DNA from: Synergistaceae bacterium
Lineage (GTDB): Bacteria > Synergistota > Synergistia > Synergistales > Synergistaceae
Reading direction: 5' to 3'
DNA: 64,000 bases
Assembly: GCA_031269245.1 (NCBI GenBank)
Contig: JAISZL010000098.1
Span: 41,794-105,793 of the forward strand
The notes under the pieces are model-generated. The model did no database searches and had not been told where the DNA came from. It saw nothing but the letters and a program-made list of their open reading frames with translations. The position numbers and the translations under genes are program-made. Positions within the stretch are counted from its first letter, which is position 1. Each line of letters begins with the position of its first letter. Below, in pieces: positions 39,339-49,850 of this stretch.

Positions 39339-40172
39339 CTACAGCCTCTTTATTTTCTCTGTTATTTCATTTATAAGCCAGTCGGGCGTGCTACCGCCCG
39401 CGGCCACTCCTATAGATGACTTCCCCCGCATCCACCTCCAGTCAAGTTCGTCAGGATGCTCCACCCATGCCGTCAAAACCCCAAGAGACTCAGCGATTTC
39501 GACGAGCTTCCTCGTATTGGCGCTGTTCTTGCCGCCAATGACGACGATCCCGTCAACCTGAGCTCCAAGCCTCCTTATGGATTCCTGCCTCTCTATGGTA
39601 GCGCGACAAATAGTATTATATACCTTTATCTCATCCGCAAGAAGTACCAGCTTGGAGACAACAGCGGCGAGCGACGCCTCCCATTGCGTGGTTTGGCTCA
39701 GGATCCCCAGGCGCTTGTGGCGTTTTTTCGGATCTATGTCGCTCTCGCCCGATATGACGAGCGACTCGCCCTCTATGTGGCCGAGTATGCCCCTCACCTC
39801 CGGGTGCCTGGAGTCGCCGAGTATCATGACCTTGTAACCCTCGTTCGAGAGGCTCTCGGCCCGCTCCTGCGCTGTGCGCACGAACGGGCAGGTGCCGTCC
39901 TCGACCACGCCGCACCTCTCCCTCATGTACTCCAGCTCGGACTTCGAGGCGCCGTGCGCCCTCACGAACGCAACGGCGCCGGCCGGCACCTCGTCGGCGC
40001 TTTCCGCCACTCTGAGGCCCAGCGCTGAGAGCCTCGCCACCTCCTGAGGGTTGTGTATCGGGCTTCCGAGCGAGTAGACCGTCCCGCGCTCGGCCAGCGC
40101 CCGCTCCAACTGACCTATAGCTCTCCTCACACCGAAACACAGACCCGTCGGGCTCGCAACGACCAAATTCAT
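39339..40172 (-). CDS. ispH: 4-hydroxy-3-methylbut-2-enyl diphosphate reductase
   Basis: [70 protein letters not shown]. Confidence 0.95.
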   Translation of the reverse strand: MNLVVASPTGLCFGVRRAIGQLERALAERGTVYSLGSPIHNPQEVARLSALGLRVAESADEVPAGAVAFVRAHGASKSELEYMRERCGVVEDGTCPFVRTAQERAESLSNEGYKVMILGDSRHPEVRGILGHIEGESLVISGESDIDPKKRHKRLGILSQTTQWEASLAAVVSKLVLLADEIKVYNTICRATIERQESIRRLGAQVDGIVVIGGKNSANTRKLVEIAESLGVLTAWVEHPDELDWRWMRGKSSIGVAAGGSTPDWLINEITEKIKRL

Positions 40173-41113
40173 CGGACGCGGGGCCGCCCCATTTTCTCCG
40201 CCATATCCTCCGCCACTTTCTCTAAAGTCGTTTCGGAAAAATCATACCACAATATCGGAGAAAATTGCCTGAACCACGTCATCTGTCTCCTGGAAAAAGC
40301 CTTGGTCGAGCGAACGTCGCCGGCCAGGGCCTCGTCCAACGTGATCTTCCCGTCCGCGTAATCGACGAGCTCCCGGTACCCGAAACCCCGCAAAGCGGGA
40401 AGATCCCGCGAGTAGCCGTTGTCGAGCAGCCACCGCACCTCCTCCGGATAGCCTGAGCGAAACTGCTCGCCAGCGCGGCGCTCTATCCTCTCGAACAGAG
40501 ATTCCCTCGGGGACATAACGCCGAAGTAGGCTATCCCGCGCTCACCTCCTATTTTTTTTTGCGCGGCGTACAGTTCCGTGGCGCTGCGTCCCGACAATTT
40601 GAAGATCTCGAGCGCGCGGACGATGCGAACCCTGTCGTTCGGGTGAATTCTGGCCGCGCTCTCCGGATCGGCGGCGGACAGCTCGCCGTGGAGCGAGCGG
40701 ACTCCTTCGATCTCCGCTGTCCGCTCCAGCTCGCGCCTCAGCCGCTCGTCGCGCGGGAGCGATTCGGAGAGCAAACCGCCCTCCAGGGCTTTGAAGTACA
40801 TAGGGGTTCCTCCGGCCAGGATGGGGACCCTCCCTCGGGACTCGATGCGCCGCGCCGCGGAGAGAGCGCGCTGGACGAAGTCCGCCGCTGTGAATATCTC
40901 GTCGGGGTCGGCCACGTCGATCAGGTGGTGAGGGACGGTACTCCTCTTCTCGCGCGAGATCTTGTCAGTTCCCACGTCGAGATACCTGTAAACCTGCCTC
41001 GAATCCACCGAGATGATCTCTCCCTTTATCATCCGAGCCAGCTCGAACGCCGCGCGGGTCTTCCCAGCCGCGGTTGGACCGACTATGGCGTAAAGCGGCG
41101 GCTCGCGCGTCAT
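40169..41113 (-). CDS. miaA: tRNA dimethylallyltransferase
   Basis: IVGPTAAGKTRAAFELA, SVDSRQVYRYLDVGTDK, GGTPMYFKALEGGL, RQMTWFRQ; start ATGA overlaps mutL stop. Confidence 0.95.
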   Translation of the reverse strand: MTREPPLYAIVGPTAAGKTRAAFELARMIKGEIISVDSRQVYRYLDVGTDKISREKRSTVPHHLIDVADPDEIFTAADFVQRALSAARRIESRGRVPILAGGTPMYFKALEGGLLSESLPRDERLRRELERTAEIEGVRSLHGELSAADPESAARIHPNDRVRIVRALEIFKLSGRSATELYAAQKKIGGERGIAYFGVMSPRESLFERIERRAGEQFRSGYPEEVRWLLDNGYSRDLPALRGFGYRELVDYADGKITLDEALAGDVRSTKAFSRRQMTWFRQFSPILWYDFSETTLEKVAEDMAEKMGRPRVR

Positions 41114-42867
41114 CTCTCGAACCAGCTCTTCAGTTTCTCGCCGGCCAGGAAGATGGTCGTGGGCCTGCCGTGAGGACAGCTGTAAGGGGACCTGCACCGC
41201 TCCAGACGGTCGAACAGATCCATCGCCTCCTCCAGACTCACCGATGCTCCGAGCTTTATAGCGTCGCGGCACGCGGTGCGCGCCCATCGCCACCAGACCT
41301 CTCTGTCGCGCTTCGATGGATCGTCCTCCTCCTCTATACCCCGGATCGCCGAGCGGAGCATCTCCATAGGGGAGAGCCTTCCAAGCCCTCTCAGCACCGG
41401 AACCGACAGCAGCAACGCCTCGCCCGGACCGTCACCGTCGTCCCCAGGGAGCCTGAACGTGAAGCCCATCCCGGCCAAGTCCTCGCGGTGAAGGGACGCC
41501 CCGGCGGCCACGGCTGGGGGGAGTTCCTGCCCGGAGAGCAGGGATTGGGTGTCAATCCTCTTGCCGCTGTACGATGACTCTATCTCCTCGTACAGTATCC
41601 TCTCGTGTGCCGCGTGCGCGTCCACGAGGATCAGCCCGCGCGGGTCGTCGAACACCAGGTATCCTCCCTGTGCCTGCCCGAGGTATCTTCTCACCGGCCC
41701 CAGGCCGGCCTCGGGGAACAGCGTACACTCCCGCGCCGCGGGCCTGGCCGGTTCGTTCGGAGCGGATGAAAAAAACTCCGGGTGCCTTTTGAAGCGTTCA
41801 GGCGCCGGCACGTAGTTTTCGAACGGGCCCGCCGCGGGAGCCGGCGGCGGTGCCGCTGGCTCCTCCCCGCGCACTCTGGCTTCGGAAAATCCCCCGCCGT
41901 CTAGCAGGGCCTTCTCCGCGCACTTGCGCACCATCTCGAACACGCGGTTCGAATTCCTGAAGCGCACTTCGGCCTTAGCCGGATGTATGTTGACGTCAAC
42001 GTCCTCAGGCGGGACCGCCGCCATGACGATCCACTCGCCGTAGATCGACGCGCCTGTCGAGTTCAGGGCCGATCTTATAGTGGCGTCCTGCACCCGCCTG
42101 CCGTTCACGAACGCGGTCACGTTGACGCGCCTGGAACCCAGCAGGTTGTTCCACCACAGCTGAATTCGCGCCTCCTCATCGCCCAGGGCTGCGCGCACGG
42201 AGCGATGCTCTTCGCCCCAAATGGACTTCAGCACCTCGTCCGTTGACTGCGCGTCGCCCAGATCGAGCAGGATCTTCCCATCGTTGGACAGCCTGAAGCG
42301 AGTGCGGGGGCAGACGAGCGCGTAGTCCTGCACTACCTGAACTATGCGCTTCAACTCAGCGGTCGCCCCTTTTAGAAATTTCCTTCTAGCGGGAAGGTTG
42401 TAGAACAGGTCCGCGATCTCCACCCTGGTGCCTTGAGGCGCCGGAACCAGCGAGTGGGACGTCACGACGCCGCCCTCCACCCTTATTACGCCGCCGGACT
42501 CCTCCCCGCGCCTCCTGCTCCGCAGCTCGAACCGGCTAACGGAGGCGATGCTGGACAGGGCCTCGCCCCTGTAGCCGAGCGTGCTCACGTACTCCAGGTC
42601 GTCGAGCGTACGGATTTTGCTCGTGGCGTATCTCTCCACCGCCAGCGGCAACTCGCCATAGTATATCCCGTCCCCGTTGTCCTCCACGGTCAGCAGGGCC
42701 TTACCCCCCTGCTCCAGCGTGACCTTGATGTCCGTGGCGCCCGCGTCGAGCGAGTTCTCCAACAGCTCCTTCGCGGCGGACACCGGCCGCTCTATCACCT
42801 CGCCCGCGGCGATGCGGCTCGCCACGCTCTTCTCTAGCCGCTCTATCGAACCATGCACTCCGCTCAT
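41110..42867 (-). CDS. mutL: DNA mismatch repair protein MutL
   Basis: VASRIAAGEVIERPVSAAKELLENSLDAGAT, TLGYRGEALSSIASVS; C-terminal DRLERCRSPYSCPHGRPT. Confidence 0.96.
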   Translation of the reverse strand: MSGVHGSIERLEKSVASRIAAGEVIERPVSAAKELLENSLDAGATDIKVTLEQGGKALLTVEDNGDGIYYGELPLAVERYATSKIRTLDDLEYVSTLGYRGEALSSIASVSRFELRSRRRGEESGGVIRVEGGVVTSHSLVPAPQGTRVEIADLFYNLPARRKFLKGATAELKRIVQVVQDYALVCPRTRFRLSNDGKILLDLGDAQSTDEVLKSIWGEEHRSVRAALGDEEARIQLWWNNLLGSRRVNVTAFVNGRRVQDATIRSALNSTGASIYGEWIVMAAVPPEDVDVNIHPAKAEVRFRNSNRVFEMVRKCAEKALLDGGGFSEARVRGEEPAAPPPAPAAGPFENYVPAPERFKRHPEFFSSAPNEPARPAARECTLFPEAGLGPVRRYLGQAQGGYLVFDDPRGLILVDAHAAHERILYEEIESSYSGKRIDTQSLLSGQELPPAVAAGASLHREDLAGMGFTFRLPGDDGDGPGEALLLSVPVLRGLGRLSPMEMLRSAIRGIEEEDDPSKRDREVWWRWARTACRDAIKLGASVSLEEAMDLFDRLERCRSPYSCPHGRPTTIFLAGEKLKSWFER

Positions 42868-45503
42868 TTGAACCCCAATATCCTCCTGCTCTTCTTCCTC
42901 AGGCGGGACACCAGGTCGAGCGCCGCCATCGGCGTCATATGGTTCGGGTCGCTCGTCGCCAGCTCCTCGAGCACCCCCTCGCGTTCGACGTCGAAGAATA
43001 TCTCCCGCTGGACGTACTTCCTCGACATGGTCTTCATCTCATTGTCCGAGGACTTGGACGAGCTCTCGAACTCGGTGAGCAGCTCCTCGGACCGGCGCAC
43101 CACGATACTGGGTATCCCGGCGAGGCGTGCCACCTCAACGCCGTATGACCTGTCCGCGGGCCCCTGGACGACCTTGTGGAGGAAGCGTATCCCGCCCCGG
43201 GACTCCTCCACCGCCATGCTGAGGTTCGTCAGCTTTGGGAGCGAGAGGTTTGTCAGCTCGTGATAGTGGGTCGCGAAGAGCGCCTTCGTGCGCCCCTCCA
43301 CGTGGAGGTTCAGGAATTCCACGACGGCCCACGCGATGCTCATGCCGTCGTAGGTGGAAGTACCGCGCCCCAGCTCGTCCAATATCACGAGACTGCGGGA
43401 CGTGACGTGCCTCAGTATATCGGCCGTCTCCACCATCTCAACCATGAAGGTGCTGCGCCCCCGGGCCAGCTCGTCGCGCGCCCCGACGCGGGTGAATATC
43501 CTGTCCATGAGACCGACGCGCGCCCGCTCGGCTGGGACGAACGAGCCGATGTGCGCCATCAGGGCAACCAGCGCCGCCGTCCTGAGATACGTGGACTTTC
43601 CAGCCATGTTGGGCCCCGTGATTATGGCGATGCACCCCGCGTCGGATCGCTCGTCCGGGTCCAGCTCTATGTCGTTCGGAGTGAATGAGACGCCGTGCGT
43701 GCTCTCGACTATCGGGTGGCGCGCGCCCTTGACGGAGAATACCCTGCTCTCGTCCATCTCCGGCCTGACATACGCGTTGTCGCGCGCCGTCTCAGCCAGC
43801 GCGCGCAGAACGTCCAAAGCCGCCGCCGCCCTGGAGGCGGCTTGGCAGAGCGCCCCGCTATCGAGGACTCGCGCCAGGATTTCCCTGTACAGCCCCTCCT
43901 CGCGCTCGCCTATCTCGCGCTCCGCGCGGTAAACTTTACGCTCTATCTCCTTGAGCCGCTCGTTGACGAACCTCTCTCCGTTCGACACCGTCTGACGTCT
44001 CACGTAGTCGTCCGGAACCCTGTCGGCGTAGTTTCTCCCCAGCTCTATGTAATACCCAAAGACCTTGTTTATCCCCACCTTTAGCTTCAACCCCGTTCGC
44101 TCTCTCTCCGACTGCTCGAAGGCCCTCAAGTTCTCCTCGGCGTGGGCTATGGCGTCGCGCGAGCCGTCCAGCTCGCCGTCGTATCCGTCACGTATGACGC
44201 CGCCGGCGCCGAGCGACCTCGGCAGATCGTCCGAGAGCGACGCGCGCAGCAGCGCCGTCAGCTCCAACAGGCACGGCACGCCGTCAAATATCCTGGAGAG
44301 CGGCTCGGACTCGGGCGACGACGCTATCTCGCGTATCCCGGGCAGGGCGGCAAGGGTATCCCTTATGGCCCCGAGGTCGCGAGGGTTCCCCACCTTGAGC
44401 GACAACCTGCCCAGGGCGCGCTCCATGTCGCGGCACTCCGCGAGCGCCGCGGCCAAGCGCCTCAGCGTGGATGGGCTGCCGGCCATCACCTCGACGCAGT
44501 CGTGCCTGAATGCTATGGTCTCCAGATCTGCCCTCGGATGAGATATCCAGTCCCGAAGCAGCCTGCGCCCCATCGGCGTCTTGCACCTGTTCAGCACGGC
44601 GTAAAGCGAAGCACCGTCCCCGTCCAGCAGCTCCAGATTGGCCTGGGTCGTGTTGTCGAGTATCAGCATCCCCTCCGACATGAGGGGGCGTATCTCGTGG
44701 ACGTGCCCCGCTCCGCCGAACTGAGTCTCCTCCAAATACCTCACGGCGGACGCGGAGGCGCCGGAAGCCGGGTCCATGTCGTCGATGCCCATAGCCCGGA
44801 GGCTCGCGATGCCCCAACGCTTGCACAGCCACGCGGAGCCGTATGACGGGGAAAAATCCGCGCGCTCGCGCGTGACGATCGTGGGGCGTGCCCCCTGAAG
44901 CGGCGCGAGGTCCCGGGAGATCCTCTCGAACTCGTCCTCCTGCCCCTTCGGTATCAGAAGCTCGTCAGGTGAGAACGAGAAGAGCAGGGACATGGCCTCG
45001 CCGCGCGAAAATGTGCCAGCCTCCAGCAGTCCGGTACCGGCGGTGAGCAGTGCTATACTCGCCTGATCCCCGTTCAGGACTGCGGCGGCGAGCTTGCCGT
45101 CGCCCGGCGCGTCCTGCGGCACGTAAGTGCCTCGGGTCACGACGCGGACCACCGCGCGCTCGACGAGCGTCCTTCCGTCCGGCTCGGTGAGTTGGTCGCA
45201 CATGGCGACCTTGTAGCCAGCGGCAACGAGCCTCCCCAGATACGCGTCCAGCGCGTGGTGAGGTACGCCTGCCATCGGTATGGCCTTGTCCTGATCACGC
45301 GCCGTGAGCGCTATGTCCAGGACCTCCGATGCTATGACGGCGTCGTCGAAGAACAACTCAAAAAAATCGCCCATGCGAAACAGCAGCAGACAGTCGGGGT
45401 ACTTGTCCTTCCACTCGCAATACTGCTTCAGCATCGGCGTCATCTTGACTCCATAGGGTAATTTCAAGCCAGTGTCCTCGCCATTGTTTCGGATGCGCCG
45501 CAC
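42864..45503 (-). CDS. mutS: DNA mismatch repair protein MutS
   Basis: MTPMLKQYCEWKDKYPDCLLLFRMGDFFELF, ITGPNMAGKSTYLRTAAL, LDELGRGTSTYDGMSIAW. Confidence 0.97.
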   Translation of the reverse strand: MRRIRNNGEDTGLKLPYGVKMTPMLKQYCEWKDKYPDCLLLFRMGDFFELFFDDAVIASEVLDIALTARDQDKAIPMAGVPHHALDAYLGRLVAAGYKVAMCDQLTEPDGRTLVERAVVRVVTRGTYVPQDAPGDGKLAAAVLNGDQASIALLTAGTGLLEAGTFSRGEAMSLLFSFSPDELLIPKGQEDEFERISRDLAPLQGARPTIVTRERADFSPSYGSAWLCKRWGIASLRAMGIDDMDPASGASASAVRYLEETQFGGAGHVHEIRPLMSEGMLILDNTTQANLELLDGDGASLYAVLNRCKTPMGRRLLRDWISHPRADLETIAFRHDCVEVMAGSPSTLRRLAAALAECRDMERALGRLSLKVGNPRDLGAIRDTLAALPGIREIASSPESEPLSRIFDGVPCLLELTALLRASLSDDLPRSLGAGGVIRDGYDGELDGSRDAIAHAEENLRAFEQSERERTGLKLKVGINKVFGYYIELGRNYADRVPDDYVRRQTVSNGERFVNERLKEIERKVYRAEREIGEREEGLYREILARVLDSGALCQAASRAAAALDVLRALAETARDNAYVRPEMDESRVFSVKGARHPIVESTHGVSFTPNDIELDPDERSDAGCIAIITGPNMAGKSTYLRTAALVALMAHIGSFVPAERARVGLMDRIFTRVGARDELARGRSTFMVEMVETADILRHVTSRSLVILDELGRGTSTYDGMSIAWAVVEFLNLHVEGRTKALFATHYHELTNLSLPKLTNLSMAVEESRGGIRFLHKVVQGPADRSYGVEVARLAGIPSIVVRRSEELLTEFESSSKSSDNEMKTMSRKYVQREIFFDVEREGVLEELATSDPNHMTPMAALDLVSRLRKKSRRILGFK

Positions 45504-45604
45504 AGCGACCGTTAAATAATATCACATCATGGCCGCGCGAACGCGTCGGCAACGGCCAAAACGCTCGGTTATACAGCTTGACATAAAGCGGCGCTTCTTG
45601 AAGA

Positions 45605-46456
45605 TCACAGGAAGGAGTACAGCCACAACGAGCAATCCTCGAGCTCGGCCCTGATCCCCGCGTCGCGGATGGACTCGGCGCCGCCAGCTTTGGCCCACGC
45701 GGCGAAGCCATCTCTCGGAAGAGTCGCCGCCGTCCTCAGCAGCAACACCGCTTCGGAGCTGATGGGACTCAGCAGGGCGCGTCCCTCGGAGCCGTCCCTC
45801 GCGCCGCGCAGGCACTCCCCGCATATAAAGCCATCGCTCGACCTCGCCGCGAGGCGCGCGCCACCGATGCGGATCTCCCTCCCGCAGCGCGTGCACCTGT
45901 CGAGCGATGGGGCAAGGCCCCAGAGGTTGGCCCAGCGCCACGCGAACCGCGCGTCTATGAGCAAATGGCTCACGCCGCATGAGAGGTTTTTCATGCTCCC
46001 CCACAGGAGGGAGAGAAGCGGGTCGCTCTCGTGTCCCGTGGGGAGCCTCGACGACAGTTCGAGGCACCACTTCACGGCGGCACACAAAGAGCTCTTCGAC
46101 CTTCTGACGCCTAGGAAGGACTCGCGTATATCAACGCCCTTGAGATACAGTCTTCTCGGGCTCTGATAGAGGCGGAAGACGCCCCACGTCATAGGCTCCG
46201 TTCCGCCGCCGAATCTATTCGAGGTCCCGGAGCCCGGGGCGCTCACCCAAGTCGCCCCGAAGCCGTGCAAAAACAGCAACAACTCCTGCGACCTGCCGGA
46301 GACGTCCCTCCTGCGGAGGACCACGCCGTTCGCCCGGTGATCCCCCTGGGGCAGGCGCTCCTCTCCGAGCGGGATTATCTTCGTTATCTCCGCGGGTATC
46401 CTGCCCGCTCCATCTCCAGGCGAGACCTTCTCCATCCCGGCTTTACCTTGACCCAA
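45605..46456 (-). CDS. recO: DNA repair protein RecO
   Basis: N-terminal ANGVVLRRRDVSGRSQELLLFLHGFG, Cys zinc-binding RCTRCGREI...FICGEC; downstream of era. Start uncertain (ORF overlaps era 3' end). Confidence 0.75.
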   Translation of the reverse strand: MGQGKAGMEKVSPGDGAGRIPAEITKIIPLGEERLPQGDHRANGVVLRRRDVSGRSQELLLFLHGFGATWVSAPGSGTSNRFGGGTEPMTWGVFRLYQSPRRLYLKGVDIRESFLGVRRSKSSLCAAVKWCLELSSRLPTGHESDPLLSLLWGSMKNLSCGVSHLLIDARFAWRWANLWGLAPSLDRCTRCGREIRIGGARLAARSSDGFICGECLRGARDGSEGRALLSPISSEAVLLLRTAATLPRDGFAAWAKAGGAESIRDAGIRAELEDCSLWLYSFL

Positions 46457-47316
46457 AGCTGCAGGAAGACGGGGTGCCCGAAACGCGCCTCCATCTCCAG
46501 ACGCGCCGCGCTGCCGATGGACTTGAGCATCGCCCCGCGCTCCCCGATGACGATGCCCTTCTGCCCGGCGCGTTCGACGATTATGTTGGCCCTTATCTCG
46601 ATCCTCCTCATCTCCGGATACTCGTCGGGGCTCTTGAACTCCTCCGCAACGACGGCGACGCTGTGAGGCACCTCCTGCTCCGTGGACTCGAATATCTTCT
46701 CCCGTATTATCTCCTCCGCGAGGAAACGTTCCGTGGCGTCCATGAGGACGTCCTCGGGATATATGAAGTCACCGTCCGGCAACAGGCGTGACAGCTCCTC
46801 CTCGAGCACGTCGAGGTTCGTCCCGTCCTTCGCGGAGAGGGGTACGAGCGCCGCCGGGCGCAATTTCTCCGCTATGCCGCCGATGTTCCTCCAGAAGCAC
46901 TCCTTGTCGCGCAGGCGATCCACCTTGTTGGCGGCGAGCACCACGGGTACCCCCAACCGTGCGATGCGGCAAACGATCTCCTCCTCCTCGGGCCCCATGC
47001 GACGCCCGGCCTCGGTGACGAAGCAGATGATGTCCACGCGCTCCATCGCGCCCTCCGCCTCGCGCACCATGAACTCCCCAAGCTCGTGCCTGGGTTTGTG
47101 CAGCCCCGGCGTGTCCACTATCACCATCTGGTATTCGCCCTCCGTCAATACGCAACGAACGGCGTTGCGAGTCGTCTGAGGCTTGCTCGAAACCGCCGCG
47201 ACCTTCTCGCGCAGCATCGCGTTCACTATCGACGACTTGCCCACGTTAGGACGCCCGACCAGGGCGACGAACCCGGCGCGGCGTTTTGACGCTGTATGTC
47301 CTCCGTCTTCAGCCAT
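46384..47316 (-). CDS. era: GTPase Era
   Basis: GRPNVGKSSIVNAMLREKVAAVSSKPQTTR, VDTPGLHKPRHELGEFM, ANKVDRL, C-terminal KH GQKGIVIGERGAMLKSIG. Confidence 0.96.
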   Translation of the reverse strand: MAEDGGHTASKRRAGFVALVGRPNVGKSSIVNAMLREKVAAVSSKPQTTRNAVRCVLTEGEYQMVIVDTPGLHKPRHELGEFMVREAEGAMERVDIICFVTEAGRRMGPEEEEIVCRIARLGVPVVLAANKVDRLRDKECFWRNIGGIAEKLRPAALVPLSAKDGTNLDVLEEELSRLLPDGDFIYPEDVLMDATERFLAEEIIREKIFESTEQEVPHSVAVVAEEFKSPDEYPEMRRIEIRANIIVERAGQKGIVIGERGAMLKSIGSAARLEMEARFGHPVFLQLWVKVKPGWRRSRLEMERAGYPRR

Positions 47317-47326
47317 GTTTCATCCT

Positions 47327-47752
47327 TTACGTCATCTCCAGCTTAAATCTATGCGGGAGAAGGAAGTCCAATCTATATATCTCCAAACGGCCGTCCACGC
47401 TCAGGACCACGTCGATCTCAGGGTTGAACTCCGACAGAAACTGCCTGCAAGCCCCACACGGCGGACAGAAGGCCGGGCGCCCGGAGGCCACCGCTATCGC
47501 CAGCGGATGCCTTGAGCCCGCCAGCGCGGCGCCAGCCATCGCGACTCGCTCAGCGCAGAGCGACATGCCGTAGCTCGCGTTCTCGACGTTGCACCCTCCG
47601 ACCACCTTCCCCCACTCCGTCAAGACGGCGGCGCCCACGGGAAAACCAGAGTACGGAGCGTAAGCCCGTCCGCAGCATTCGCGCGCGCGCTCCATCAAAT
47701 CCTCGGGGGAAAGGCCAAATCGCGGCCAGTATTCCGCGACGGGCGAGATCAT
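47327..47752 (-). CDS. cdd: Cytidine deaminase
   Basis: AYAPYSGFPVGAAVLTEWGKVVGGCNVENASYGMSLCAERVAM; PPCGACRQFLSEF. Confidence 0.94.
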   Translation of the reverse strand: MISPVAEYWPRFGLSPEDLMERARECCGRAYAPYSGFPVGAAVLTEWGKVVGGCNVENASYGMSLCAERVAMAGAALAGSRHPLAIAVASGRPAFCPPCGACRQFLSEFNPEIDVVLSVDGRLEIYRLDFLLPHRFKLEMT

Positions 47753-47926
47753 TCACCCACCTCCTCAAACTTAGAAACGTTGATTTATTGTCAATGTCAA
47801 TTTGAAATCAAATGCCTAAAGAGTAAGGATTCAAACCCCTCCGGGACCAGCGCCGCAAAACGCTTAAATGTCGTTTTAGCCCTTTAATCAGCGCTTCATC
47901 AGGCAGGGCTCCGGACTTTGCGGTCA

Positions 47927-49273
47927 TCATCCCGAGGCACGGGGATTTTTCCCTCCCTCGGGCGGTTCGTCCTGAACGGGCTCATCGCCAGCCGTAACGA
48001 ACTCCACGCGAACCTGGAGTATCCTGTGATCGACCACCTCGACCGCGCTTATCCGCCACGGCCCAAAGCTCACCGACTCGCCCTCCTCAGGGAAGTTCCC
48101 CTTCAGTGAGAGCAACATACCCGCCACGGTGTCTACGTCGTCGAACTCGAAGGAGTACCTCAATGTCTCCGACAGCTCGTCGAGGTTGACGTAGCCCTGC
48201 ACCAGATACACGCCCTCGCTCTCCTCCAGGACGTCCGGCGTCTCGTTGTCGTACTCGTCCTGAATGTCGCCGACTATCTCCTCCAGCAGGTCCTCTAGGG
48301 TGACCAGCCCTGCCGTCCCGCCGTACTCGTCGACGACTATCGCTATGTGGGTCCTGGATTTTTTCATGAGCTCGAATGCCTCGTCGGTCTTTATGGTCTC
48401 CGGTATAAAGAGCGTCTTCCTCTGGACCTCGGTCACGCTGACGTCGAGCGTCCCCCGCGACAACGGGCCGAGCAGGTCCTTGACGTATAGAACCCCCGTT
48501 ATCTTGTCCAGCTCCTTCTCATAGACGGGTATGCGTGAGTGCCCGCTCTCCAGAAATATCTCCGACGCACGCGCGACGGTCGTGTCCGCCGGAATCGCCA
48601 TCATGTCGGTTCTGGCGACCATGACCTCAGACACCCTCGTCTCCTCGAACGCTATGACACCGCTGATCATCTTGCGCTCGCCCTCCTCGATCGCGCCCGA
48701 CTCCCCGCTCGCGTTGACCATCACCTCGAGATCCTCGCGGGTCACGAAAGTGCTCAGAGTGTCCAGCCTCAGGCCGGCTATCCTGCCGATGAACCACACC
48801 GAGTGCTGGACGCACCACACCACCGGCCAGAGGATCAAATTGAAAAAAAACAGGATTGGCAAGGAATGATAGAGAACCGGCTCCTTATGCGCTATGGCGA
48901 TGTTCTTAGGCAATATCTCGCAGAATATCACCACGACGGTCGTCATCGTCAGAATGGCTATGAACGGCCCATGGTTGGAGCCGAAAAAGCGCGAGAACAT
49001 GACGGTGGCAACCGCGCTGGCCGCTATGTTGACTATGTTGTTGCCCACCAGCGTTATCGAGAGCGCGCGCTGCACATTGTCGGACAGCCACGCGAACCCG
49101 TTCTTTCGATTCGGGTGGGCGTTCTCCATTACCTTCAGTTTTACCTTCCCTGCTGCCGTTATCGCAGTCTCAGTCGAGCTGAAGAAAAACGACAACACCA
49201 AAAACAACAGCAGCAGGCCGATACTGCCAACCAGATCAGAGTTCACTCCGTCATCAATCCTCCTCAATATCAC
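47927..49273 (-). CDS. CNNM/CorC-type (hemolysin-like) transporter with CBS and CorC_HlyC domains
   Basis: DUF21-like N-terminal TMs, CBS pair (TDMMAIPADTTVARASEIFLESGHSRIPVYE), GTAGLVTLEDLLEEIVGDIQDEYD. Confidence 0.9.
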   Translation of the reverse strand: MILRRIDDGVNSDLVGSIGLLLLFLVLSFFFSSTETAITAAGKVKLKVMENAHPNRKNGFAWLSDNVQRALSITLVGNNIVNIAASAVATVMFSRFFGSNHGPFIAILTMTTVVVIFCEILPKNIAIAHKEPVLYHSLPILFFFNLILWPVVWCVQHSVWFIGRIAGLRLDTLSTFVTREDLEVMVNASGESGAIEEGERKMISGVIAFEETRVSEVMVARTDMMAIPADTTVARASEIFLESGHSRIPVYEKELDKITGVLYVKDLLGPLSRGTLDVSVTEVQRKTLFIPETIKTDEAFELMKKSRTHIAIVVDEYGGTAGLVTLEDLLEEIVGDIQDEYDNETPDVLEESEGVYLVQGYVNLDELSETLRYSFEFDDVDTVAGMLLSLKGNFPEEGESVSFGPWRISAVEVVDHRILQVRVEFVTAGDEPVQDEPPEGGKNPRASG

Positions 49274-49354
49274 GTCTCATGCCCATATTTCGCCCGCCCC
49301 TCCGCAACGCGAAACGCCTTCGGCCGCGGGCGCGATTCCTCATAATTTTATTTT

Positions 49355-49840
49355 TCAAACTCCGCCGACCCTATTGAAATACCCGCTCAAAATTCTGTCC
49401 TGCTCCGCCCACATCTCCTCGCGCCGGTGCTCCGTATCATGGTCGAAGCCGATCAAGTGCAAAATCCCATGTACTACCACCAGCGCCACCTCAACATTAT
49501 AATTGATATCTCGCTCATTCGCGTTTTGGCGCACCACCTCAAGGGACACGACGACGTCCCCAAGCGGAAGATCTCTCCAGCCGTCGGGAGGGACGAACTC
49601 CCCGCCGGTCTCCCACATCGGAAAGGAGAGGACGTCTGTGGACTCGTCCGCGCCGCGATAGCGCGAATTGAGCTCGCGCATTCTCTCGGCGGACGCAAAA
49701 GTCAGCACAACGCTCACACTGCGACAGCGCTCCAGCGTGCCGCCGCCAAGGTAATCCTCGAACTCGCCCGAGAGCGCCTCCAGAAGCGGCGGCGCCGGAC
49801 TGGGGTCCGACTCGCCGGACAGCTCTATCGAAAAGCGCAT
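49355..49840 (-). CDS. ybeY: Endoribonuclease YbeY
   Basis: LNSRYRGADESTDVLSFPM; metal-binding HGILHLIGFDHDTEHRREEM. Confidence 0.94.
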   Translation of the reverse strand: MRFSIELSGESDPSPAPPLLEALSGEFEDYLGGGTLERCRSVSVVLTFASAERMRELNSRYRGADESTDVLSFPMWETGGEFVPPDGWRDLPLGDVVVSLEVVRQNANERDINYNVEVALVVVHGILHLIGFDHDTEHRREEMWAEQDRILSGYFNRVGGV

Positions 49841-49850
49841 TGGAGGCGCC